A program made the translations under genes and the position numbers. DNA of 64,000 nucleotides from Albugo candida (Eukaryota; Oomycota; Peronosporomycetes; Albuginales; Albuginaceae): assembly GCA_905220665.1 (NCBI GenBank), contig CAJNAR010000150.1, positions 186,001-250,000 on the forward strand, read 5' to 3'. Below the pieces are notes generated by a model. That model worked only from the letters and a program-made list of their open reading frames with translations. It did not search any database and had not been told where the DNA came from. The first letter of the stretch is position 1. Every line of letters starts with the position of its first letter. Positions 1 through 9,443 of the stretch are shown here, in pieces.

Positions 1-534
1 TCTCGTTGGAGATATCGATGCTTTATCATCGATCGGCTTTTGCGGGCCCACATCTTTCTGAGGTACTCCATCTCAAGTGATCTCGCTAGACAATGCAATA
101 ACACTATACGAGAGGAAGAGCGCTATCAATGAAAGCATTGCTGCTCCACCTCATGCTGATTTTATGCTGGGAGGAGGTTGATGTAACCCTCTTAGTAGAG
201 TCAAACCCAGTGGAGTTTTGTTCAAGTCCATTGCTGAGGCCGTTTTATCACGAGTTCATAATCCTATATCTAAACTAATTTTTCAATGCTACATTGAGAA
301 CTCGACAATGTTACCCTTCCAATTAATCCTACCGTTGAGAAGCTCAATTAGCATGCCCTCGAGCATATATTTTAAATCATCTAGCTCAGATGTTATAAGT
401 TTCAAGAAATTATCTTCATGCCATGGTCAATTGCATGCTAGTCTATTGTATTACCTTCGCGTCACATCACGACAAATCGTCGATAGCGTTTCAAGCGAAA
501 GATCGTCTAGGAACAAACCAGAATAATCAAAAGC
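1..534. other. left-edge stretch without a supported gene
   Basis: No reading frame here has a recognisable domain. The longest open frame, about 100 codons on the plus strand, has no coding-like composition and no family resemblance. The last part is presumably the 5' flank of the V-ATPase gene. The first 200 bases could hold the end of a gene that starts outside the window, but I cannot support one. Confidence 0.4.
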
Positions 535-1459
535 ATGAACGCTTCGGATGCTGATCGACAAATCAAACAAATGGTGAATTTTATTCTCCAGGAGGCTCGA
601 GAAAAAGCAAATGAAATACGTATCAAAGTGAGGAAACAATTAAGGGAAGCGCAAGACGCGGATACGGCATACTTATATGTTTAACGTAGACAGAGCATGA
701 TTTCAACTTGGAAAAACAAATGCTGGTTCATAATGCCAAATTGAAGATTCAGGAAGAGTACACCCGCAAGGAAAAGGAACGCGAGATCAACAAGCGAATG
801 TATAATTACGTCTATATCGCCACATCTTGTGATGAGCTGAACATAGCTCGCTATATGTGTTTAGTGCCAGATCAGCCGAGATTGGTGCATCCCGCCGAAA
901 GAAGATGATTGCTCGCGACGAGCTTTTGAAGGTTTGTTGCATAAGAGATTGCAGGGTATAACGTGAACTTAGCCGCTAATTTTTGACTTATCAGACTCTT
1001 ATCAATGATGGCGAAAATATTTTACGTGGTGTTCGTAGTGATGAGAGCAAATATAAGTCTATACTGCGAGATTTAATCGTCCAGGTAAGAAAATTTTATT
1101 CTCCGCAATAAAGTTGTTCCTTGAGCAGCCATACACTGTAGGGCCTCATCAAATTGTACGAACCAGAGGTTGTGCTGGCCGTACGAGCGAAAGACGTCCA
1201 GCCTGCCGAGCAAGTTCTCAAAGAAGCAATTGAAAAGTATATTTCAATCATGCGCGAAGAAGCAAATTTGGACGTAAGTAAAGTCAAAGTCACTCTTAAC
1301 AAAGTTGACGACGGAATGGTATCGGAGGACCGACCTGGTGGTGTCATCTTGTACGCAAAGCAAGGAAAGATTGTTTGCGACAACACGCTAAACACTCGCC
1401 TTGATCAGGTTTACTACGACCTTAAACCAACTATTCGGAAAATGCTTTTTCCCAACTAG
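535..1459 (+). CDS. V-type proton ATPase subunit E
   Basis: Peripheral stalk subunit of the vacuolar proton pump. With subunit G it links the V1 catalytic head to the membrane V0 sector on acidic compartments. I read five exons: 535-627, 690-799, 865-931, 995-1084 and 1142-1459. Their lengths sum to 226 codons including TAG, so 225 residues, almost the usual family length of about 226. The N-terminal part is a charged helix (exons 1-3, with KKMIARDELLK at the end of exon 3), and the C-terminal part has the family hallmark GLIKLYEPEVVL. The four introns are 57-65 nt with GT-AG ends. The ATG follows a stop-rich leader and gives the expected start of the E subunit. The family call is firm; exon edges are by-eye predictions. 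Confidence 0.93.
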
Positions 1460-1787
1460 ATTTAACGAAACATGCTTTTAAATTTGTAGATTGCCTGCCA
1501 GTAAAAGACTATCCAAAGTGGCGAAAAGGTTGGCCGCTCTTTGTAGAGACAATAAGCAAATTTGACCAATGAAAGTGATGTTATGTCGATATCACCCACT
1601 ATCTAATTCGGAGTGACGTGTAACGACATAGGGCAACCGTTTCACATCCTTCCGCTTAATTTCTCAGTTCGAGTTTCATTCTTTTTATATTTTATCCGAT
1701 TATATCTGGTCTCTTGTGTGGTATAAGCTCGTATTCCATACTTTGTTCGACATAATTGAGTCGTAAAGTTACCACTCACTGCTGGCC
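1460..1787. promoter_or_regulatory. intergenic spacer between V-ATPase E and the next gene
   Basis: About 330 bases without an open frame. It must hold the 3' end of the V-ATPase gene and the promoter of the downstream membrane protein gene. The part just before the ATG is T-rich with pyrimidine runs. No specific element was identified. Confidence 0.35.
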
Positions 1788-4700
1788 ATGCCTTCCTTAA
1801 TTATACACGAGGGTGCTAGCTCTGAACCGACTACAGAAGCAATTCAGCAGAGTGAGCGGTCAGTTAAGCAAGAGAAAAGGTATAGCTTCACTCCCTCGTC
1901 CTCTCCACCAGATCCTACCGTCAAACCGCGATCGGCATCGGTCCTTGTTTCGCCACGTGTTCGTCAATTTCAGCTTCACGATTATGACTCGATTCATTTT
2001 GCGAAGAAAAAATTATCAGTGGCATCTTCAGATGGAACGTTTTCTGCGGAATCTGCTGGTGAAAGTCCAAAGTCAAGCACTACAGGACCGTCATCCGCTG
2101 TTAATGGTCCATTCCTAACTGGCCCACTTGCAAAAGAATTCAGACATCCGGAACCGTTTGACATCCTCTCACCTCGATCTAGAGAGCGAGATGAGATTAG
2201 GAAGATAGATTTGCATGCTACTGGCCTCCTCTTCCCTCCTGCACCTGCTTTCAGCAGCTCAAATGAAATGGAGTTTTATCACCTGTGCTATCTACCCGAT
2301 CAACAAATACATTCATGTACCTCAACGATTAATCACACCATGCAATGCAATACATCGGAATCCGAAGCGCCAGCCGAACATAAGGACAGCTCGAGTTTAC
2401 ACGTTTCACATCAAGAAAGCGCAGCATCTATTCATTGCGCGTTGCAAGAAACGGTGGAATACGAGACACTTGCACGCCATTCCGATGAAAAAGTTACACA
2501 TCAGAGCGATCCAAATGTTTTTTCGAGTTCCACATTTCAGTTGTCGTCGCATGACGAGTTATCAAATCGTGCATCTATACCAGTCACAGCACGAACGATC
2601 AATGATAATGAGCCATTTGATAATGAATTTGGCGAGCAAAGAGTTGTTTCATCAATTGTTGCGCGCGATGTAGCATTTCATGATACGTTTGATCGCGTTA
2701 CTGTTGGAATGCTGGACGCTATGAAGTCGCTTTTACCACACACTGATGAGAAAATGACACATGCTCAAGTTGAACTCACATGTATTGTTCGCAAAGTCCA
2801 GACACAGCTGGAAATTCTCAACTCTGCTAGTCAACGGATACGTACAGATTTTGAGCAAAATACGCGTCGTTTAGTGCAGACAAGTGAGGAGAAACGATTT
2901 GCGGAAGCAAAAGTGGAACACTTGGAGCAGATGATTGAACAGGTGAAAAAAGAACGGGACTCACTACAACAGCAATTGTCGCAAAGTCAGGGAAAAGAAA
3001 ACCAATTCATACGCAGTACATTATCCAACTTTGAATGTTGCATCTCCGATAGTAGAATACAGTCGCTAGACTTGTTGAGCTCATTGCAGAAAGACGTTAC
3101 CTCACTATATAGTGCGGTAGGTGCTATTCCATCACTTGTGGAGAAGATTGACGAGATACAAAAAGCTCAGGCAGAAGCTCACACAACATTTAGTCGTGTG
3201 AGAAGTACAAACTTTGAAGACATAATGCACAGAAATCATTCGGATACAAATTCCACGAAGGGGTCAGATTCTTCGGGGGGAACAAACTGGCGATTGTACA
3301 TTACAGTGGTTTTGGTTGGAGTCACGTTCTGGTGCATCACATTGTCTAGTATATATATCCTATTTCAATACGCACTAATGCCGCAGATGCATCAACAAGG
3401 GAAGTTTACAGGCGTAGTAGCAACAAAATCAACACAAAATTCGATGATCCAGGCATCTATGTCTGGAATCAAAGTCTCAGACCCATTCTTACATCATGAT
3501 GGAGAAAGTTCTGGTGACGAAATGTGTATTGCTGATCCAGAACGATTCAATCCAACCGCCACCTCTTGTAGTGGGATTGTAGCTAAGAAAATTTTACCGA
3601 TAAAGAACATGGACTCTGAGCAATTAGAGGGGCGATACCAAGCGACCAATGATGATGATGTTAGTAAATCGCACGTCTCAAAAGACGAACAGATTTTACA
3701 ATCCAAACTTCAATGGCAACAAACACTCTTTATTGCTCTTGGTCATTTTCATGATCAATTTTTCAGTCAAACAAAGTCGCATTTATTAAATTTTAAAAGT
3801 AGCTGGAGCTGGCATCCAGACCTATCGGAACAGCTTTTTCGGGCACTTGGAAGATTGACACATGCACTCAAAGCATTAACTGGAACCTACAGCTCCATCA
3901 TAAATGGCAACGTTACCAAGCATGAGATATCTGGGGATGGAATGTCTGGCGAACTTGTAAATAATCAGCCAGACAATCTTAATCCGGAATCTGACAATAC
4001 GAGTATTGACAGTTTGCTGAATGTACATTCCAATTCGTCTATTGCGACTTTAATGCATAGCTTTGTGAATGAAGAAGACTCGGAGGCAAACTTGACTCGC
4101 AGGAGTACGCACACCGTAAGCCAGATCCTCGTTGATGGATTGAGGAACAAAAATACAAAAGTTAACAAAGGTCTGGGTCTGAGCGAAGAAGGTTGTACGG
4201 AAAAGAATCCGATATGTACATGGTACGATTTCTTCACGATCTATACTGTGCCAGTGAAAATCTCTGCTGTCAAAGACCAAGCTGACCGGGTATATGATCT
4301 AAACAAAATGGGCAGCAAGAAGTCAGTTGTGAGTCATGTTAAAATCAGGACCACTTGGGACAATAAATCAATTTGCTCTTTTAGTGATCAACCGGTGTCA
4401 CACAGGTTACCTGATGATACTTTTTCACCACGCAGTTATGATCAACGTACGACGAATGTCAAGGCCGCAATGCGGGGTGATAAGTTGGCCTTGGATGAAG
4501 GATCGGATGATCAAGCGCTGCCCGACAAAAGTAATGCAATTTCAGCGCTAAAGGGGCAGAATCTGGATGATATCTGGCGTGGCGAGGGCCTTGATAAATG
4601 GCAAAGCGTCAATGTCTATAAAACAACGCTCCAGAAGGATTTGTCATCTGCAAGTGCCGAAGGTGATGAAGAAGAGTCTAGCCAAATTGTAGAAAAGCGA

Positions 4701-4934
4701 TTTGACAGCGATGGCTCAAGTACGGCAATGTCCTTATCCGGAGAAACAGAGCAGTCGTATTGCCCTTTGAAGACTCCATTTCCTACAAATGCGAAGGAAC
4801 TTTGCTCGACATCTAGTCCGGCTCTCGTATCGGAGACCGAGTTATCGGGTGCGCCCATCACCAAACCGATCGGAGCTATCGGTAATCTAGCTGCATCACT
4901 TGTTTCAATGGTTCGAGATCCCGATCAGCACTAG
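1788..4934 (+). CDS. large single-pass membrane protein with central coiled coil, function unknown
   Basis: An uninterrupted 1048-residue frame from ATG to TAG. I do not recognise a family. The first 290 residues are Ser/Pro-rich and low complexity. Residues about 300-410 form a long charged helix with heptad character, for example EAKVEHLEQMIEQVKKERDS. One strong hydrophobic segment lies at about residues 504-530 (LYITVVLVGVTFWCITLSSI). The remaining 500 residues are acidic and Ser/Thr-rich with no clear fold. There is no N-terminal signal peptide, so the topology is probably cytosolic coiled coil, one membrane anchor, then a lumenal or outer tail. It could be a tether or organelle-envelope protein, but nothing in the sequence proves this. 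The lack of introns over 3.1 kb is clear. Confidence 0.85.
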   Translation: MPSLIIHEGASSEPTTEAIQQSERSVKQEKRYSFTPSSSPPDPTVKPRSASVLVSPRVRQFQLHDYDSIHFAKKKLSVASSDGTFSAESAGESPKSSTTGPSSAVNGPFLTGPLAKEFRHPEPFDILSPRSRERDEIRKIDLHATGLLFPPAPAFSSSNEMEFYHLCYLPDQQIHSCTSTINHTMQCNTSESEAPAEHKDSSSLHVSHQESAASIHCALQETVEYETLARHSDEKVTHQSDPNVFSSSTFQLSSHDELSNRASIPVTARTINDNEPFDNEFGEQRVVSSIVARDVAFHDTFDRVTVGMLDAMKSLLPHTDEKMTHAQVELTCIVRKVQTQLEILNSASQRIRTDFEQNTRRLVQTSEEKRFAEAKVEHLEQMIEQVKKERDSLQQQLSQSQGKENQFIRSTLSNFECCISDSRIQSLDLLSSLQKDVTSLYSAVGAIPSLVEKIDEIQKAQAEAHTTFSRVRSTNFEDIMHRNHSDTNSTKGSDSSGGTNWRLYITVVLVGVTFWCITLSSIYILFQYALMPQMHQQGKFTGVVATKSTQNSMIQASMSGIKVSDPFLHHDGESSGDEMCIADPERFNPTATSCSGIVAKKILPIKNMDSEQLEGRYQATNDDDVSKSHVSKDEQILQSKLQWQQTLFIALGHFHDQFFSQTKSHLLNFKSSWSWHPDLSEQLFRALGRLTHALKALTGTYSSIINGNVTKHEISGDGMSGELVNNQPDNLNPESDNTSIDSLLNVHSNSSIATLMHSFVNEEDSEANLTRRSTHTVSQILVDGLRNKNTKVNKGLGLSEEGCTEKNPICTWYDFFTIYTVPVKISAVKDQADRVYDLNKMGSKKSVVSHVKIRTTWDNKSICSFSDQPVSHRLPDDTFSPRSYDQRTTNVKAAMRGDKLALDEGSDDQALPDKSNAISALKGQNLDDIWRGEGLDKWQSVNVYKTTLQKDLSSASAEGDEEESSQIVEKRFDSDGSSTAMSLSGETEQSYCPLKTPFPTNAKELCSTSSPALVSETELSGAPITKPIGAIGNLAASLVSMVRDPDQH

Positions 4935-5495
4935 AGACGTCACTCCCAGGTCAAGTCTAGCGGCGATGGCTCGGTGAGAACAATTTTGAGCTGCATTACT
5001 AATTATCGCAGAATAGTATTACGATTACGCCGTATTGTTGTTTAAAATCTCAACTCGTTTCTTCCACCTATGCAGCAACGCCATTAGCCGAATGAATAAA
5101 TGAAGCAGATGTCATTAATACTCTTCATATTGACATTTCTCATAAGCGTGACGCAAGTCCACACATTTCCAAGGCGCATATAACGTTTCGCGCCGGCATT
5201 CATTCAATGGGATTAGAATCCCTGCGCATAAATCTCGAAAGTGTAGCGGCACTCTTGCGTCTACCATTTCTTTCCGTGTTGCAATACGTGAAGCTACGCA
5301 GCACAATTCAATCATCATCAATCCAATACGAACAGAATAAGGTCACTAAATTCTCACAAACTACTTACGAGCAACGTCATATCCATGCGCCATATTTTCA
5401 CTGTGTATGTTCCTATACTCTGTGGAATTTAATATATAGAAGTTGGAGTACTTATCGTATCGTATAATGTTATCAGTACGTCGCATTGCTGTGTC
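4935..5495. other. intergenic region upstream of LSM12
   Basis: A spacer of 560 bases. Short frames on both strands (up to 86 codons) show no family resemblance. It should contain the 3' end of the membrane-protein gene and the LSM12 promoter. Confidence 0.4.
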
Positions 5496-6308
5496 ATGAC
5501 CACAGCGGTCCATAGTGACAAGAAGAAAGCTGTTCTGCCAACCGAATTTCTAGACGGAAAATGCGACTTTATTGGAGCTACTATTTCCGTAAAGAATCAT
5601 CAAGGAGAGAGCATTGAAGGATCCGTATTCACAATTGACCCTGTAGCAAATTTTCTTATCCTTGGTAAGCTCTAGCCGCACAAATCGTCTCAATACAAGG
5701 TTTGATTTGCGTTTTATGTCAAGAGGAACGGACAAGCAAAGTAACACTCAAGAAAAAGACTCACTTCTTTCAACTAGATACATTGCAGCAAATCAAGGTG
5801 AGCCATAAAATGGGCTCATACTAATTGCTTATAGTTTTGCTGCATATATATAGCTCGTTCGAATGGCAGACGGAGAAAATGATGCAGAGTTACCGCATAT
5901 TTCAGAAGAAGAATTGTTGCGTCTAGAACAACGGAATAAAGAAAACGCTGAGCGTGCTTTAGCTTCCATAGGAAATGGTGTGAGTCCAGAAGCTCAAGCC
6001 ATCTTTGATGCATTAAACAAAACGTATTTTTTTATCACTATTCGTCTCAGATTTTGTGGTTGTGACAGAAATACATATTTGCTTTGTAGAATGCCTTGTC
6101 AATGGGATAAGCAAAATATTTGGGTGATGCGAGAAGTTACCATCAGACCTCCCTACGACGTTAAGGATTGTGTCAGTTCGGATCAAGCAGCGCTTGGTCG
6201 TGTTCGCAAAGTTGTACGTACTGTCTCGTATAATCCTAGCAGACTTTTTATATATATACGTAGCTGGAAGGAGAGAAATCTAGATTGAAGAAAGCGATGC
6301 TGTTGTGA
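5496..6308 (+). CDS. LSM12: LSM12-like RNA-associated protein
   Basis: Five exons (5496-5664, 5724-5797, 5854-6023, 6090-6213, 6264-6308) give 193 residues, close to human LSM12 (195). The N-terminal part is an Lsm-like beta domain (FIGATISVKNHQGESIEG). The C-terminal part is the anticodon-binding-like LSM12 AD domain, with the conserved signature WDKQNIWVMREVTIRPPY and the family-typical ending VRKVLEGEKSRLKK. Family members bind RNA and associate with ataxin-2; which RNAs are bound here is not visible. All exon junctions are in phase with GT-AG introns of 50-66 nt. Several exons are shorter than 180 nt, so single-frame gene finding would miss most of the protein. Confidence 0.92.
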
Positions 6309-6420
6309 GCCAATCATTCCGTTTCAAGACAATCCTTTATATTTCCAGGTAACAAAAGCTCAACCAGCAGACACAAGTAGATATAATCGGATCGGATTTT
6401 ATCAGATGAATCCAAAGTAC

Positions 6421-7496
6421 TCATTCTTGATGTGGGCCTGTTGAATCTGAGTCTGTGTCACTATCTTCCTCTGGGCAAAAATTCCGATTGTACATTTCTT
6501 GTTGTATGATGCGCGCTTGCTCAATTGAAATTGTACCTGAGTCCAACTTGGACAAAAGGAACCGCTTGAGCACTCGATATCCAACGAAAACGCCGACAAA
6601 AGGTAGCATGAAGCTGAAAAAGAAGTAATCCGAAGACTGTTCTTGGTATTGATGACTTTCTGCATCAAAATCCTCTTTCTCTCCCGAATCGGGTGCGACA
6701 GAGCCATCAAAACAACTTTGTTCCTCCGCCTCATCTCCAGTGGCAACCTCATATCCCATTCGCGAACAGAAAGCGGAACCGCTGATTAGGGAGCAATGTG
6801 ACCTCAGCAATAAAATGATTAGATTTGTCAGACAGCAGCATACCTATTTACGATTCGGGACAGCGGAGAGCATATTAAAGCATCCCCATAGCATGGTGTG
6901 AGTGTCTTTCCGTTGGCTTCATAAGAATAGAACTCTGATTTACAAGCTGAATACCTAAGCAAGGAATTTGATCAGAATAGAGTTCTAAAATAAGACAACC
7001 CTTGTAATTGGCAAACTTGTTACCATTCTTGACAAAGATTTGGACACATCTTTCTCATCTGCCACGTGCCCACAAGAGGATGACATGAGGCACAAACGAA
7101 TTCCTACATTAGACAAAGGCTGTAACGATTGTGATTTAGAACCCCATGAACCAGCAATACCTCTGTGATCTGGCGGCAGGTGTCAGAAAACCCAGCTACT
7201 ACTGGTTCCATGATCTTCCTAGCGTACATATCACAGATATAAAAATTCCAAGTAGTGGGCATGGAGTAGCTGTCGTCCTACGTTCGTAATGCCAACGTGT
7301 GCGTTGTATTGCAGCATGTGTTGTGCTGATATTTGCTACAAACGTCGAGTCGATTACGATTTTTCGGGTACTGGGATGCATCGAATTTCATTTTTCCAAC
7401 TCTGCGACATTTGGCTCCTCCAACGCTGTGCTCTTGGGAGCGGGATAGCAAGGCATGCAGAGATACAAGAATGATTGCTGTATAGGCTGAATACAT
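6421..7496 (-). CDS. folate-receptor-like cysteine-rich type I membrane protein
   Basis: Minus-strand gene with exons 7496-7282, 7218-7161, 7103-7024, 6954-6844 and 6802-6421 (281 residues). The start gives a signal peptide (MYSAYTAIILVSLHALL). The ectodomain has the folate-receptor/riboflavin-binding pattern: CSKYQHNTCCNTTHT, then TCRQITEEFVCASCHPLVG, CPNLCQEWYSACKSEF, PCYGDALIC and FCSRMGYEV. This matches plant and protist folate-receptor-like proteins in cysteine order. Near the C-terminus is one membrane helix (FFFSFMLPFVGVFVGYRVL), then an acidic Ser/Asp-rich tail. It is likely displayed on the plasma membrane or an endosome; the ligand is unknown. Introns are 41-69 nt. The in-frame TAG at 7280-7278 lies inside the first intron under this model. 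Confidence 0.85.
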
Positions 7497-7562
7497 CTAG
7501 CAATAATATCTCAAGTTGATTAATCAGTCGTTCACAATCAAGGGGATGATCCATATATCGCA

Positions 7563-8348
7563 GGATATCAAAGAAACGAGGTGCTCGCAGCGTGGAATTT
7601 GTATGATGACGAGCTCTCCATTTTATGCGAGATGTTTCCATCATGGGAAGCAAGTGCTTTGTTTCTTGTGCTAATGGAGCACCAAGGGGGATTAGAGAGC
7701 ACAATCGAGACTGTTTTATCAATGGAAACTCCCGCCATCACTCGAGAGGCAATTAGCTCGGCTACAAGCACCTCGTTAACGCAAGTGTCCACGACCGTAG
7801 TTGATCAACCTCCAAATCGTTTCATCCTTGATGAGCAATTCTTACGACTTCCTACTCACCTTGATGTGTCAAGAGACTCGACCATAAGGGCAGGTCATAA
7901 TGATCACACTTATCAAAACGAATCCCTGGACGGAATGCTGCAGGAACGATTCGTGTACAGGGAAGAATGGCCCACCACTAGAAGCAGAGGATGGTCTTCG
8001 CAGAAAGATCCCAGAAGCACAAGGTTATTGGCCGAAGTAGCTTCTGACGCTATCTCTACAGCCAAGGAAAAAATTATAACAGCAGGAGGAGGTACTACGC
8101 ATCTCTTAGTGGCATCGCATCACCGCACACGCAAATCAAGTATTTTGTTATCCGTAGTGGCAAAAGAGAGAATGCATCAATGGTACGTGAGCTTCCACAC
8201 ACGTTGTGACTTGACCATACCGGCAGAGGATCGCAGGTACGTGGCAGTGCTTTGCCCCTCTGTCTATACATACTTCATACGCTTTGTTATCAGCTTGCAA
8301 CCACTGATATTAAGGTACAATTCAGATGACGAAGCAGCGAAGTACTAG
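7563..8348 (+). CDS. CUE-domain-like small protein
   Basis: The frame is open from 7524 to the TAG at 8348. No in-frame ATG lies before the domain, so a short first exon upstream is likely, with an acceptor AG at 7561-7562 (tatcgcag). Residues near the start (ELSILCEMFPSWEASALFLV, then GGLESTIETVLSM) match the CUE ubiquitin-binding fold, including the MFP motif. The rest is Ser/Thr/Arg-rich and ends in a basic helix with RTRKSS. Near the 3' end there is a donor GTACGT at 8183 with possible acceptors at 8237 and 8314. Using the latter ends the protein in HQWYNSDDEAAKY. The unspliced frame is also open, so the C-terminus is uncertain. Role inferred: ubiquitin binding. Confidence 0.6.
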   Translation, partial: GYQRNEVLAAWNLYDDELSILCEMFPSWEASALFLVLMEHQGGLESTIETVLSMETPAITREAISSATSTSLTQVSTTVVDQPPNRFILDEQFLRLPTHLDVSRDSTIRAGHNDHTYQNESLDGMLQERFVYREEWPTTRSRGWSSQKDPRSTRLLAEVASDAISTAKEKIITAGGGTTHLLVASHHRTRKSSILLSVVAKERMHQWYVSFHTRCDLTIPAEDRRYVAVLCPSVYTYFIRFVISLQPLILRYNSDDEAAKY

Positions 8349-8555
8349 TGAATCTATGATCCTATCTTTACATGACAAAATATGGACAGCTGAAATGAAT
8401 CTAATCAAGTTATAGCATACCATATTTGTAGGGTCTCCACTTCATGGAGGAGTGAGCTTGTGTCGGGTACAGCCCTTGTTTCCTACTCTTATCGATCTTC
8501 CGAGCCGTATCTAGTTCCCTTGGTGTGTGCTGGTACATATAAGCCTTAGAAGGTT

Positions 8556-8957
8556 TTAAATGGGACGAGCTTTCAGGAAAAGGTTTCCGCGACTTAAGCA
8601 GTTGTCCCAGCGAATTTCCGCTCTGGAAAAATCCGGTAAAATCCTATCATGATCTGAATTGTCACGTGGCGGTGCAAAATCAGGGCTGACTATCATGTAA
8701 TCTCGTTCAGCCATAATGTTTAGCCTTTGTCGTGCCAAAGTAGGTCGGAGCGCTCTCTTCGTCAGCAATGCGATGCACGCATAAGGATTCAGCCACAGCA
8801 AAACTTCATTTACTTTGTTTGATAGGCCTCAAATTTTAAATGTCTTTCTACAGGATGTATTAGTGCTTGCACTATTACTACAAGTGCTTTCAAGCATTGT
8901 TCTGACGTCTGAATCACTTACACGTGCACAATTGTCTGCGGGTGCGATCCGAGCCAT
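8556..8957 (-). CDS. small conserved-looking protein of unknown function (two exons)
   Basis: Minus-strand model with exons 8957-8924 and 8812-8556, 96 residues. It starts MARIAPADNCALNEVLLW, has a short hydrophobic stretch (LNPYACIALLTKR), a basic segment (RPTLARQRLNIMAER) and an acidic/aromatic tail. The donor reads GTGTAAGT and the acceptor lies at 8813-8814. The composition and length resemble small mitochondrial subunits, but I recognise no family. The second exon alone could be fortuitous; the model depends on the inferred intron. Confidence 0.4.
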
Positions 8958-9443
8958 TTTGTTATAGAGATCATATCCTGTAGTCTATCTCAACTATAGA
9001 ACTGAACATAGTTTATCAACACCAGAAAAGCGAAACAGAGCCACATAAAACCGAGTGACAGAGCTCAAGGCTATCTACCTTACCTGAACATGAAGTACAA
9101 AGAGCTGTGACCGTAGTAATTATCTTGAAAAAGAGACAATGCGGCAATATCCGGTAGACTCTATCATTTGATTAAAACACGTACATCTGTTCTCATTACG
9201 CGCAGCGAGACTGAGCTCTCTCACTGCTATCCCAAGCGTCGGGTACCTCGAGTTGCATTTAATCGATGCGACCGACCAAAAGCTTGTGCGTCTCGCTAGC
9301 TCTTACATTACTTGTAGACTGCGACTAGCACACATCAGTACACACGCATGGTATTTCTTGCCTACGCTAGAACGATGCGTTTTTCTGGTAATCTATAAAC
9401 ATAAGAGTACCGACTTGATGAAAGGATTACTTTTTAGTCACGC
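8958..9443. other. intergenic spacer
   Basis: About 490 bases between the start of the small minus-strand gene and the stop of the purine-synthesis gene. It holds the promoter of the former and the 3' end of the latter. A 124-codon plus-strand frame overlapping the purine gene has no protein-like features. Confidence 0.4.

Noticed and set aside
7278..7280. In-frame TAG in the folate-receptor-like gene, as a sign of stop-codon reassignment or a dead gene
   Set aside because: A 63-nt GT-AG intron (7281-7219) removes it, and all exons then join in phase. Other genes in the window use TAG, TAA or TGA as normal stops.
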